A stretch of DNA of 8,231 bases from Synechococcus sp. HW_metabat.21 (GTDB lineage: Bacteria; Cyanobacteriota; Cyanobacteriia; PCC-6307; Cyanobiaceae): positions 1-8,231 of the forward strand of contig JAAZUZ010000068.1 of assembly GCA_018623875.1 (NCBI GenBank), written 5' to 3'. A program made the translations under genes and the position numbers. Below the pieces are notes generated by a model that was given only the letters and a program-made list of their open reading frames with translations, was not told where the DNA came from and searched no databases. This document shows positions 1 to 6,134 of this stretch, piece by piece. Each line of letters begins with the position of its first letter. Position 1 is the stretch's first letter.

Positions 1-198
1 GGAGAGCGCCCCATCGGCCCGGAGCTGCTGGCCGTTGCACCAGATCTCCCCGGCGGCCAAGCGCTCCCTCCAGACCGACGGATCGGAATGGACGTAGCGC
101 TCGGCGTAGTAGCCCGCCACGCTGACCGCAAGAGCCTGAACCCGGTCCCGGTAGCGGTGACCGCCGTTCAGGGCCGCCGGCAGCCAGTCCTTACTCAA
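1..198 (-). CDS. Probable RluA-family RNA pseudouridine synthase, N-terminal part (cut by window edge)
   Basis: Not listed by a simple ATG search because it starts at a TTG and is cut at the left edge. Reading leftwards from TTG at 198-196 there are 66 codons without a stop, beginning MSKDWLPAALNGGHRYRDRV. The segment YYAERYVHS...VWRERLAAGEIWCNG (about residues 30-55) looks like the S4-like N-terminal region that precedes the catalytic domain in cyanobacterial RluA-type synthases, which convert uridine to pseudouridine in rRNA or tRNA. The catalytic domain with its Asp lies outside the window, so the assignment rests on this N-terminal likeness only. The TTG lies inside the last codons of the response regulator gene (8-nt overlap), suggesting co-transcription and translational coupling. 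A GTG further in (residue 27) is a possible alternative start, but the conserved-looking LNGGHRYRDR segment lies before it. Confidence 0.6.
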   Translation of the reverse strand, partial: MSKDWLPAALNGGHRYRDRVQALAVSVAGYYAERYVHSDPSVWRERLAAGEIWCNGQQLRADGALS

Positions 199-922
199 CC
201 AGGCCGTTTTCCAAGGCGTAACGCACCAGTTCCGTGCGGCTCGCGGTGCCGGTCTTGGTAAACAGACGGCTCACGTACTTCTCGACGTTGCGGATGGAGG
301 TCTCCAGGCGCCGGGCGATCTCCTTGTTCATCATTCCCTCCGCCACCAGCTGCAGCACCGACGCTTCCCGGGGGGTGAACTCGTGCTTCACGGCCGCCGC
401 CGGTTGCTTGCTGCCACCGGTGGCCAGCAGGGAGCGGATCTCGGTGATTTGCTTGGCCATCTGGCCGATGTCCGCATCGGCAAAGCGGGCGGCCTCGGTC
501 AGCAGCCGCTCCTGGCGCTTCACCACGTTGTGGACCCGCGCCACCAGTTCGTCGGGATCAAACGGCTTCGGGATGTAGTCGTCGCAGCCGGCCTGGAAGC
601 CCTCGATGCGATCGGCCGTCATCCCCTTCGCCGTCAGGAAGATGACCGGAGTCCCGCCCAGGCGCTCATCCTCCCGGAGCTTGCCAAGCAATCCATAGCC
701 ATCGAGGCGGGGCATCATCACGTCGCTGATCACGACGTCGGGCAGCAACTCCTGGGCCTTCGCCCAGCCGTCTTCTCCATCGACGGCCGTCGTGACTTGG
801 AACCCCTCGTCCTCCAGGTAAGCCTGGACCGCGGTGCGCAGCCCCGGTTCGTCGTCCACCAGCAGCAAGCGGGCGGGTGCCGCTGGCATGACGTCGGATT
901 GGGTTTCAGGTTCGAGGCTCAT
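191..922 (-). CDS. LuxR/NarL-type two-component response regulator, Rre1/Ycf29-like
   Basis: 243-residue cytoplasmic transcription regulator. Residues about 17-135 form a receiver domain: acidic pair D23-D24 (LLVDDEPGLR), phospho-acceptor Asp at D67 (ISDVMMPRLDGYG), T97 (FLTAKG) and K119 (YIPKPFDP). A linker (about 136-180) is followed by a LuxR-type helix-turn-helix at about 182-240 (FTPREASVLQLVAEGMMNKEIA...NVEKYVSRLFTKTG). All key receiver residues are present, so control by a histidine kinase is expected; none is encoded in this window. The receiver and HTH resemble cyanobacterial Rre1 (Synechocystis slr1783, stress-responsive) and plastid Ycf29 as I recall them; the exact orthology is inference. 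The gene begins 9 nt after the stop of the exported-protein gene and overlaps the next gene by 8 nt, so the three probably form one transcript. The ATG at 922 has no clear Shine-Dalgarno, fitting coupled translation. M12 is a possible alternative start that keeps the receiver intact. Confidence 0.9.
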   Translation of the reverse strand: MSLEPETQSDVMPAAPARLLLVDDEPGLRTAVQAYLEDEGFQVTTAVDGEDGWAKAQELLPDVVISDVMMPRLDGYGLLGKLREDERLGGTPVIFLTAKGMTADRIEGFQAGCDDYIPKPFDPDELVARVHNVVKRQERLLTEAARFADADIGQMAKQITEIRSLLATGGSKQPAAAVKHEFTPREASVLQLVAEGMMNKEIARRLETSIRNVEKYVSRLFTKTGTASRTELVRYALENGLVE

Positions 923-931
923 CCCCGCAAT

Positions 932-1447
932 CTATCGAGGGTTTCCAGGCACGACCTGCTGCTGCTCGATCAGCTGACCCGAGTAGCCCAACTGCCGGGC
1001 CAAGGCCTGCAAAGTCGCGGGATCTTTGCCGGCCTGCTCCGGGAAACAGGCCGCCCACCAAATCTTGTGATCCAGGCGGTTGGCGTCAGTCACCTGGCCG
1101 CCGGGGTTGAGCTCCTTGATCAGCAGCGCAGTGCCGCGCTTGGTCAGGCGCATCGGCGCGCTGCTGCTGCAGCGCAGGTTGTCGACGGCCAGCTCCACCC
1201 CCGTCGGCGATTCCACCCAGACGACGATCGTTCGGGCCGTGGCGTCGTTGGGGTCAGGCTTCGCCCCGTGCACCCCAATCAGGTGCCCACCCTCGATCGT
1301 TCCCCATTCCCGCAGCACCACCAGATCGGCGGGGCGCTGCTCCGAGGGCTTGAAGAAGACGCCATCACGCACCTCCTGAGCCCGGGCGGCCAGACCGAGG
1401 GCGGCGGAGCCCAGCAGCAACGACAGGAGTGCAATGCGACGGCCCAT
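932..1447 (-). CDS. Exported protein of unknown function, two cysteines
   Basis: 171 residues from ATG at 1447. I do not recognise the family. The N-terminus is a textbook signal peptide: MGRR, a hydrophobic stretch (IALLSLLLGSAALGL) and an A-R-A cleavage site before Q24, so the mature protein is likely periplasmic or lumenal. The mature part is mixed alpha/beta in character and has just two cysteines (C93 in DNLRC and C134 in WWAAC), which could form a disulfide. Other visible features are a Trp pair before the second cysteine and a Gln-rich tail. Two in-frame ATGs lie upstream, at 1480 and 1468; the one at 1480 has a GGAGG 12 nt before it, which is too far for a normal Shine-Dalgarno, while 1447 gives the cleaner signal peptide. 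It is divergent from the cysteine desulfurase (41 nt between starts) and 9 nt upstream of the response regulator, so it probably heads that transcript. Confidence 0.75.
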   Translation of the reverse strand: MGRRIALLSLLLGSAALGLAARAQEVRDGVFFKPSEQRPADLVVLREWGTIEGGHLIGVHGAKPDPNDATARTIVVWVESPTGVELAVDNLRCSSSAPMRLTKRGTALLIKELNPGGQVTDANRLDHKIWWAACFPEQAGKDPATLQALARQLGYSGQLIEQQQVVPGNPR

Positions 1448-1488
1448 GGCGCCCGAAAACGGCAGCATGGTTGCCAGCATGGGCGGCG

Positions 1489-2628
1489 ATGGCCTCCGGC
1501 GTCACCTATCTCGATTACCAATCCACCACCCCCTGCGATGCGGCGGTGGTGCAGGCGATGGCGCCCTGGTGGACCGAGGACTTCGCCAACCCCGCCAGCC
1601 GGCTGCATCGCCCAGGCCTAACCGCGGCCGCCGTCGTGCAGCGCTCCAGGAGCACCATCGCCGCGAGCCTGGGCTTCAGCCCTGAGGCGCTGATCTTCTG
1701 CAGCGGCGCCAGTGAAGCCAACAACCTGGCGATCAAGGGGGTCGCGGAGGCGGAGCTGCGGCGGGGCGGCCCCCGCCGGCGCCTGATCTGCCTGGCCACC
1801 GAACACCGGGCCGTCCTCGATCCGATGCGCTATCTGGCGGGGCACGGCTTTGAGCTGGTCTGTCTGGCGCCCCAGGCCGACGGCCGGATCGACCTCAACC
1901 AACTGGAGGAGGCCCTGAGCGCGGAGACGCTGCTGGTGAGCGTTATGGCCGCCAACAACGAGATCGGCGTCCTCCAGCCGATGGAGGCCATCGTTCAGCT
2001 CTGCCGGGAGCGGCAGGTGCTGGTCCACTGCGATGGAGCCCAGGCGGTCGGGCATGTGCCCCTGCCATCCGGCCTCGATCTGCTCAGCCTCAGCGGGCAC
2101 AAGCTCTATGGCCCCAAAGGCATCGGTGCCCTCGCGATCCGCCCCGGGGTCGAGCTCGCCCCCCAGCAACACGGAGGCCGTCACGAACGGGGACTGCGGG
2201 CGGGCACCCTGCCGGTGCCCTTGATTGTCGGCCTGGCGAAAGCCGTGGAGCTGGCCGAGGCGGATCGGGATAGCCGCGGGCCACGGCTCGCCCAACTGCG
2301 GGATGCGCTCTGGGAGCGCTGCCAAGCCCTCGGGGGAATTGAGCGCAATGGCAGCCCTACGCAGTGCCTACCCCACAACCTCAACATCACCATCCAGGGC
2401 GTCGAAGGCAGCGCCCTGCATCAAGCGCTCCGGCGCAACCTGGCGGTCAGCAGCGGCTCCGCCTGCGCCGCCGGCGAACCCTCCCATGTGCTGCAAGCCC
2501 TCGGCCGGAGCCGCCTCGAGGCGGCCGCTTCAGTGCGCTTCAGCCTGGGACGCCCCAGCACTTGCAACGACGTGGAACGCGCCGGAGACGTCCTTGAAGA
2601 CACGCTCAAGACCCTGCGGCGGCCCTAG
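1489..2628 (+). CDS. Cysteine desulfurase, group I (IscS/NifS family)
   Basis: 379-residue PLP enzyme that takes sulfur from cysteine, leaving alanine and an enzyme persulfide used for Fe-S clusters, tRNA thiolation or other cofactors. The fold-type I aminotransferase signature is complete: YLDYQSTTP at 8-16, the PLP-stacking His at H106 (ATEHRAVLDP), N157 (AANNEIGVLQP), D182 and Q185 (HCDGAQAVG), the Schiff-base Lys K205 (SGHKLYGPKG), RAGT at 237-240, and the persulfide Cys C326 in SSGSACAAGEPSHVL. The active-site loop is of the long, group I type rather than SufS. Length is near normal (IscS 404). I chose ATG 1489 because it places the YLDYQSTTP segment next to the N-terminus; a GTG at 1429 in frame would add 20 residues unlike the family. 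No IscU, IscA, IscR or Suf gene adjoins it, so which pathway it serves cannot be read from context. Confidence 0.93.
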   Translation: MASGVTYLDYQSTTPCDAAVVQAMAPWWTEDFANPASRLHRPGLTAAAVVQRSRSTIAASLGFSPEALIFCSGASEANNLAIKGVAEAELRRGGPRRRLICLATEHRAVLDPMRYLAGHGFELVCLAPQADGRIDLNQLEEALSAETLLVSVMAANNEIGVLQPMEAIVQLCRERQVLVHCDGAQAVGHVPLPSGLDLLSLSGHKLYGPKGIGALAIRPGVELAPQQHGGRHERGLRAGTLPVPLIVGLAKAVELAEADRDSRGPRLAQLRDALWERCQALGGIERNGSPTQCLPHNLNITIQGVEGSALHQALRRNLAVSSGSACAAGEPSHVLQALGRSRLEAAASVRFSLGRPSTCNDVERAGDVLEDTLKTLRRP

Positions 2629-2702
2629 CGCTTCGAAAATTCAAGATTGGTAGGCAGGCGCTGTCGCGGTCGCTACTTTCCGGCCAAACACCTGCTTTTT
2701 CG
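2629..2702 (+). other. 74-nt gap between cysteine desulfurase and membrane protein genes
   Basis: I see no clear hairpin with a T-tract and no promoter boxes at usual spacing. It is locally less G+C-rich than the flanking genes (GCTTCGAAAATTCAAGATTG near its left end), as expected for non-coding DNA. Whether the downstream gene has its own promoter here cannot be told by eye. Confidence 0.4.
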
Positions 2703-3473
2703 ATGGGATTGCCCACCCCAGGTACTAACAAGCTCTCCATCCTGCGAGCGATTGAGGATGGCTGGCAGGCCTTCTGCCGCGCCCCCTGGCCCTTTGTGCT
2801 CTTCCAGGTGCTGGTGCTCGTGATCATGGCCCCCTTCATCGGCCTGATCAGCAGCGGCCTGCTCCACCTGGCCCTCGGTGCACCGGCCCTCCTGCACCCC
2901 GTCGCCACCAAGATCGGCCTAGTGGTCGGGATCATCGGCTACATCATCGTGGCCCTCTGGGCCGCCGTGGGTCTGACCCGCGGTGCCTGGACAAGCCTCG
3001 AAGGCCACAAGCCCAGCTTCAGCAGCTTCACCCGCTGGGATAGCGATGCCAGCGGCCGCCTCTTCGGCTCCAGCCTCCTCCTGGCCATCGTGCTCGCCGT
3101 TGTCGGCGCCGTGGCCTGGGGCATTGGCTTTGGTCTCGGCAAGGTCAACACCGTCCTCTTCTGGATCCCGGTGATCGCCTTCGCGGTCTTCAAGATCTGG
3201 CTGGTCGTCACCCAGCAGTTCCTGGTGCCGATGTCCCTCTACGGCACCAAGCGTCCCGTGGAGACCCTGCAGGCCGGCATCGACGGCGTGAACCCCAGCT
3301 GGTGGACCGTGCTCTGGTTCGTGATCGTTGAAAGCGTCGTCGCTGGCGTCGCCTACCTGTTCAATGCCGGCGGCCTGCTGGTCCTGGCTCCAGTCCTGAT
3401 CTGCGTGAGCACTGCGGCCTACCGCCAGCTGTTCGGCAGCCAGGACCACACCGGGATCATGAGCAACTCCTGA
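2703..3473 (+). CDS. Multi-pass membrane protein of unknown function
   Basis: 256 residues. I do not recognise the family. The start of the protein (LSILRAIEDGWQAFCRAPWP) looks like an amphipathic, cytoplasmic or interface helix. Hydrophobic segments follow at about 31-53, 71-93, 121-145, 150-172 and 203-236; the last is long enough for two spans, so five or six spans are likely. Gly and Ala are frequent in the helices. The loop at about 96-118 is polar (TSLEGHKPSFSSFTRWDSD). The general plan of an amphipathic start, repeated spans and a WxxF/WWT motif recalls bacterial integral membrane proteins of the DUF975 or GDPD-membrane-domain kind, but I see no diagnostic motif. The gene starts 74 nt after the cysteine desulfurase on the same strand and could share its transcript. 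Its TGA is immediately followed by the (antisense) stop of rsmH. No good Shine-Dalgarno precedes ATG 2703. Confidence 0.8.
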   Translation: MGLPTPGTNKLSILRAIEDGWQAFCRAPWPFVLFQVLVLVIMAPFIGLISSGLLHLALGAPALLHPVATKIGLVVGIIGYIIVALWAAVGLTRGAWTSLEGHKPSFSSFTRWDSDASGRLFGSSLLLAIVLAVVGAVAWGIGFGLGKVNTVLFWIPVIAFAVFKIWLVVTQQFLVPMSLYGTKRPVETLQAGIDGVNPSWWTVLWFVIVESVVAGVAYLFNAGGLLVLAPVLICVSTAAYRQLFGSQDHTGIMSNS

Positions 3474-4388
3474 TCAACTCAGATCGCGCTTTCGCGCGAC
3501 GCGCCATTTGGCGGAACGGCTGCGAGGGTTGGAGCTCTGCTCCTCCTCTCCAGCCGTTTCTGGTTTTCGAGTGACCCGCTGCAGCCGCTCATCACTGCGG
3601 AAGGCGGTTTTGACGCGGCGATCCTCAAGGGAGTGAAAACTGATCACCCCCATCAGCCCGCCGGGCAACAACCAATCGGGGGCCTGCTGCAACAGGCGGT
3701 CGAGAACCCCCAGTTCATCGTTCACGGCAATCCGCAGGGCCTGAAAGGTGCGGGTCGCCGGGTGAATCCGCCCGCGGCGCGCCTTCGGGGCGTAGCAACC
3801 GGCCACCAGATAGGCCAGGGCGTCGGTACCGGCAAACGGTCCCTGCTCCGCGAGGTGCTGCTTGATCTTGCGGGCGATGCGCCGGGAGAGGCGCTCCTCG
3901 CCATAGGCGTAGATCAGGTCCGCCAGCTCGGTTTCCTCGAGGCGCTCGATCAACTCCGCAGCGGTCTCCCCAGCCTGGGGATTCATCCGCATGTCCAGCG
4001 GTCCGTCCTGGCGAAAGCTGAAGCCCCGCGCCGCCACATCCAATTGGGGGCTGCTCACCCCGAGATCGGCCATGACCGCCAGGACCGGCTCCTGGGGCTG
4101 GTAGTCCGCGAAGTTGGTGGCAACGATTGTGACCCGATCCGCGAAGGGGGCCAGGCGCTCCGCCGCCGCCTGCCGGGCCGTGGGGTCCTGGTCCAACCCG
4201 ACCAGGTGCAGGCTGGGGTGAGCCTCAAGCAAGAGGGCGCTGTGGCCGCCGCCACCGAGGGTGCAATCGATCAGCAAACCACCGCCGCGCTCCTGCAAAA
4301 GGGGTTCCAGCGCAGCGAAACTGGCCATCACCTGCGCCGCCAGCACAGGCACGTGATCAAAGGCCTGAACCAGCGGACGTGTAAGCAA
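3474..4388 (-). CDS. rsmH: 16S rRNA (cytosine(1402)-N4)-methyltransferase RsmH (MraW)
   Basis: 304 residues, the usual size. It uses S-adenosylmethionine to methylate N4 of C1402 in the decoding site of 16S rRNA. Visible motifs: HVPVLAAQV (12-20), the SAM-binding loop DCTLGGGGHS (41-50), the acidic GLDQDPTA (64-71), the family signature from ADLGVSSPQLD (107-117) through RGFSFRQDGPLDMRMN (121-136), RRGRIHPATRTFQALRI (204-220), and GVISFHSLEDRRVK (247-260), plus the basic tail SAKWRVARKR. The start is a TTG at 4388, chosen because it puts the conserved HVPVL segment about 12 residues in, as in homologues, and because a strong purine-rich Shine-Dalgarno lies 4 nt before it. In many bacteria this gene heads the dcw cell-division cluster; here it stands alone, divergent from ndhH, with 50 nt between starts. 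Its stop abuts that of the convergent membrane-protein gene. Confidence 0.95.
   Translation of the reverse strand: MLTRPLVQAFDHVPVLAAQVMASFAALEPLLQERGGGLLIDCTLGGGGHSALLLEAHPSLHLVGLDQDPTARQAAAERLAPFADRVTIVATNFADYQPQEPVLAVMADLGVSSPQLDVAARGFSFRQDGPLDMRMNPQAGETAAELIERLEETELADLIYAYGEERLSRRIARKIKQHLAEQGPFAGTDALAYLVAGCYAPKARRGRIHPATRTFQALRIAVNDELGVLDRLLQQAPDWLLPGGLMGVISFHSLEDRRVKTAFRSDERLQRVTRKPETAGEEEQSSNPRSRSAKWRVARKRDLS
3484..3513. other. Two small tandem inverted repeats at the 3' end of rsmH
   Basis: TCGCGC-TTTC-GCGCGA (3484-3499) is a perfect 6-bp stem with a 4-nt loop, and CGCCA-TT-TGGCG (3502-3513) is a second short inverted repeat. They begin 10 nt after the stop of the rightward membrane-protein gene and lie inside the last codons of leftward rsmH. 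There is no T-tract on either side, so this is not a standard intrinsic terminator. They could be RNA-end-stabilising hairpins for the rightward transcript, or a by-product of Arg-rich codons in the RsmH tail. Confidence 0.25.
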
Positions 4389-4392
4389 CGGG

Positions 4393-4403
4393 CCCTTCCT
4401 TCC
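4393..4403 (-). promoter_or_regulatory. Ribosome binding site of rsmH
   Basis: Read on the minus strand this is GGAAGGAAGGG, followed by CCCG and the TTG start at 4388. It is a strong purine-rich Shine-Dalgarno and the main reason to accept the TTG over the internal GTG in the HVPVL segment. Confidence 0.6.
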
Positions 4404-4438
4404 TAAGATCCCGGCAGCGAGCCCTCTTCCTCGGCCCC

Positions 4439-5623
4439 ATGACGCAGCTGGAAACGCGCACGGAGCCGATGGTGGTGAACTTCGGGCCCCACCACCCCTC
4501 GATGCACGGGGTGTTGCGGCTTGTGGTCACCCTGGACGGTGAAGACGTGGTGGATTGCGAGCCGGTCATCGGCTACCTCCACCGCGGCATGGAGAAGATC
4601 GCCGAGAACCGCACGAACGTGATGTTCGTGCCCTACGTCAGCCGCATGGATTACGCGGCGGGCATGTTCTACGAAGCGATCGTGGTCAACGCCCCAGAGC
4701 GCCTGGCCAACGTGCCGGTGCCCAAACGCGCCAGCTACATCCGCGTGTTGATGCTCGAGCTCAACCGCATCGCCAACCACCTGCTCTGGCTTGGCCCCTT
4801 CCTGGCGGACGTGGGCGCCCAGACACCGTTCTTCTACATCTTCCGCGAGCGGGAGATGATCTACGACCTCTGGGAAGCCGCCACCGGGCAACGGCTGATC
4901 AACAACAACTACTTCCGCATCGGTGGTGTTGCCGCGGACCTGCCCTACGGCTGGCTGGACAAGTGCCTGGACTTCTGCGATTGGTTCGGGCCGAAGATCG
5001 ACGAATACGAAAAGCTGATCACCAACAACCCAATCTTCCGCAAGCGGATTGAGGGTCTTGGCACGATCACCCGCGAACAAGCGATCAACTGGAGCCTCTC
5101 GGGGCCCATGCTGCGGGCCTCCGGAGTGCCCTGGGACCTGCGCAAGGTCGACCACTACGAGTGCTACGACGACTTCGACTGGGATGTGGCCTGGGAGAAG
5201 GAAGGCGACTGCTTCGCCCGCTATCGCGTCCGCATCGAAGAGATGCGCCAGTCCCTGAAAATCCTGCGCCAGGCCTGCCAGATGATCCCCGGCGGCCCCA
5301 CCGAGAACCTCGAGGCGCGTCGCATGGCCGAAGGCAAGGGCAGCGAATTTGCCGGCTTCGACTATCAGATCGTCGCCAAGAAGGTGGCGCCGACCTTCAA
5401 GATCCCCAACGGCGAGCTCTACACCCGCCTGGAATCAGGCAAGGGTGAAATCGGGGTCTTCCTGCAGGGCAACAACGATGTGACCCCCTGGCGCTTCAAG
5501 ATCCGCGCGGCCGACTTCACCAACCTGCAGATCCTTCCTCACATCCTCAAGGGAGCGAAGGTGGCCGACATCATGGCGATCCTGGGCTCGATCGACGTGA
5601 TCATGGGCTCGGTTGACCGCTAA
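4439..5623 (+). CDS. ndhH: NAD(P)H-quinone oxidoreductase subunit H (NDH-1 subunit NdhH)
   Basis: 394 residues, the usual cyanobacterial length. NdhH is the NuoD/49-kDa homologue, related to the large subunit of NiFe hydrogenases. It sits at the peripheral-arm/membrane-arm junction of thylakoid NDH-1 and helps to form the plastoquinone site; the complex carries out cyclic and respiratory electron flow and, in variant forms, CO2 uptake. Visible motifs: NFGPHHPSMHGVLRL (14-28), EPVIGYLHRGMEKIAENRT (41-59), the Asn-rich NRIANHLLWLG stretch, GGPTENLEARR, and the C-terminal DIMAILGSIDVIMGSVDR, where the hydrogenase-like end has the conserved D-x-x-M-G-x-x-D-R form. Start ATG 4439 gives the normal N-terminus. 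It is divergent from rsmH, so its promoter must lie in the 50-nt gap or within the 5' part of rsmH. The DUF2752-like gene overlaps its last 11 nt. Confidence 0.97.
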   Translation: MTQLETRTEPMVVNFGPHHPSMHGVLRLVVTLDGEDVVDCEPVIGYLHRGMEKIAENRTNVMFVPYVSRMDYAAGMFYEAIVVNAPERLANVPVPKRASYIRVLMLELNRIANHLLWLGPFLADVGAQTPFFYIFREREMIYDLWEAATGQRLINNNYFRIGGVAADLPYGWLDKCLDFCDWFGPKIDEYEKLITNNPIFRKRIEGLGTITREQAINWSLSGPMLRASGVPWDLRKVDHYECYDDFDWDVAWEKEGDCFARYRVRIEEMRQSLKILRQACQMIPGGPTENLEARRMAEGKGSEFAGFDYQIVAKKVAPTFKIPNGELYTRLESGKGEIGVFLQGNNDVTPWRFKIRAADFTNLQILPHILKGAKVADIMAILGSIDVIMGSVDR

Positions 5624-6041
5624 CCGGTTTCTTCAACGGCTTCAACGCAGCGGCTATCTGTTGCCCACCGGCCTCCTCGGAGGCCTTTGGCTCAAGGGCC
5701 TGCACCCAGGCCTGCCCGGCTGGAGCTGTCCGCTGCGGGCGCTCACGGGCATTCCCTGCCCGACTTGCTATCTGACCCGCGCCACCGCCGCCAGCTTGAC
5801 CGGCAACCTGGATGGGGCGCTGCAACTCCATGCCTTTGGCCCGGTGGTGGCGGTGGCCCTGGTGAGCTGGTCCATCGCCTCGATCCGCCAACGCCGCCTA
5901 TTGCCGACGGGGATTCCGGCGTGGCCCCTCGGCGCTGGTGTCATGGCCCTTCTGAGCTACTGGTTGCTGCGTCTCGGGGTGAGTTTTGGTGGTTGGGCTG
6001 GCTCTGACCTGCTGCGCTTCCCGCTGGTGCAACTCAGCTAA
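5613..6041 (+). CDS. DUF2752-like small membrane protein
   Basis: 142 residues from a TTG at 5613 that overlaps the end of ndhH by 11 nt, implying translational coupling. Around residues 39-58 lies CPLRALTGIPCPTCYLTRAT, matching the DUF2752 pattern (CP..ALTG.PCP.CG.TRA) of small membrane proteins of unknown function common in bacteria. C39, C49 and C52 are kept, but the Gly that normally follows the last Cys is Tyr53. The usual following segment (SLTGNLDGALQLHAFGP, 61-77) is present. Hydrophobic segments at about 15-30, 74-91 and 104-123 suggest two or three spans. The CxxC could bind a metal or form a redox disulfide, but no function is established for the family as far as I know. The last 20 residues are less hydrophobic. 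The next gene, the thioesterase, starts 93 nt later on the same strand. Confidence 0.82.
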   Translation: MTANRFLQRLQRSGYLLPTGLLGGLWLKGLHPGLPGWSCPLRALTGIPCPTCYLTRATAASLTGNLDGALQLHAFGPVVAVALVSWSIASIRQRRLLPTGIPAWPLGAGVMALLSYWLLRLGVSFGGWAGSDLLRFPLVQLS

Positions 6042-6092
6042 TCAACCTCTTGTTGCAGGCGGCCGCGACGCCATGCCATCCCTCAAACTGAA

Positions 6093-6102
6093 TCACCGGT
6101 GA
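6093..6102. repeat. 10-bp perfect palindrome upstream of the thioesterase gene
   Basis: TCACCGGTGA equals its own reverse complement. It lies 32 nt before the thioesterase ATG in the only gap (6042-6134) of the rightward ndhH group. A looser outer pair, TCAAAC (6083-6088) and GTTTGA (6117-6122), flanks it but is not centred on it. It could be a small operator; a single 10-bp palindrome may equally be chance. No paired promoter boxes or Shine-Dalgarno are evident in the gap. Confidence 0.25.
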
Positions 6103-6134
6103 AGACCCCAACGCGGGTTTGACTGCAGCGCGCC

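Noticed and set aside
383..1621. A 412-codon plus-strand open frame, the longest in the window, antisense to the regulator and the exported-protein gene
   Set aside because: It spans two well-supported minus-strand genes and runs into the cysteine desulfurase. The translation is His/Arg/Gln-rich low-complexity with no domain pattern. High G+C removes stop codons in antisense frames.
1618..2325. A 235-codon minus-strand frame opposite the cysteine desulfurase
   Set aside because: The desulfurase has every catalytic residue in the plus-strand frame, and the antisense product has no recognisable pattern.
4404..4409. TAAGAT as a -10 box for ndhH
   Set aside because: Only four of six bases match TATAAT and there is no -35-like sequence 17 nt upstream. 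With only 50 nt between divergent starts, a promoter here is likely but cannot be placed by eye.
6119..6124. TTGACT as a -35 box
   Set aside because: It is a close match to TTGACA, but it lies only 10 nt before the thioesterase ATG, so any start it drove would fall inside the coding sequence.
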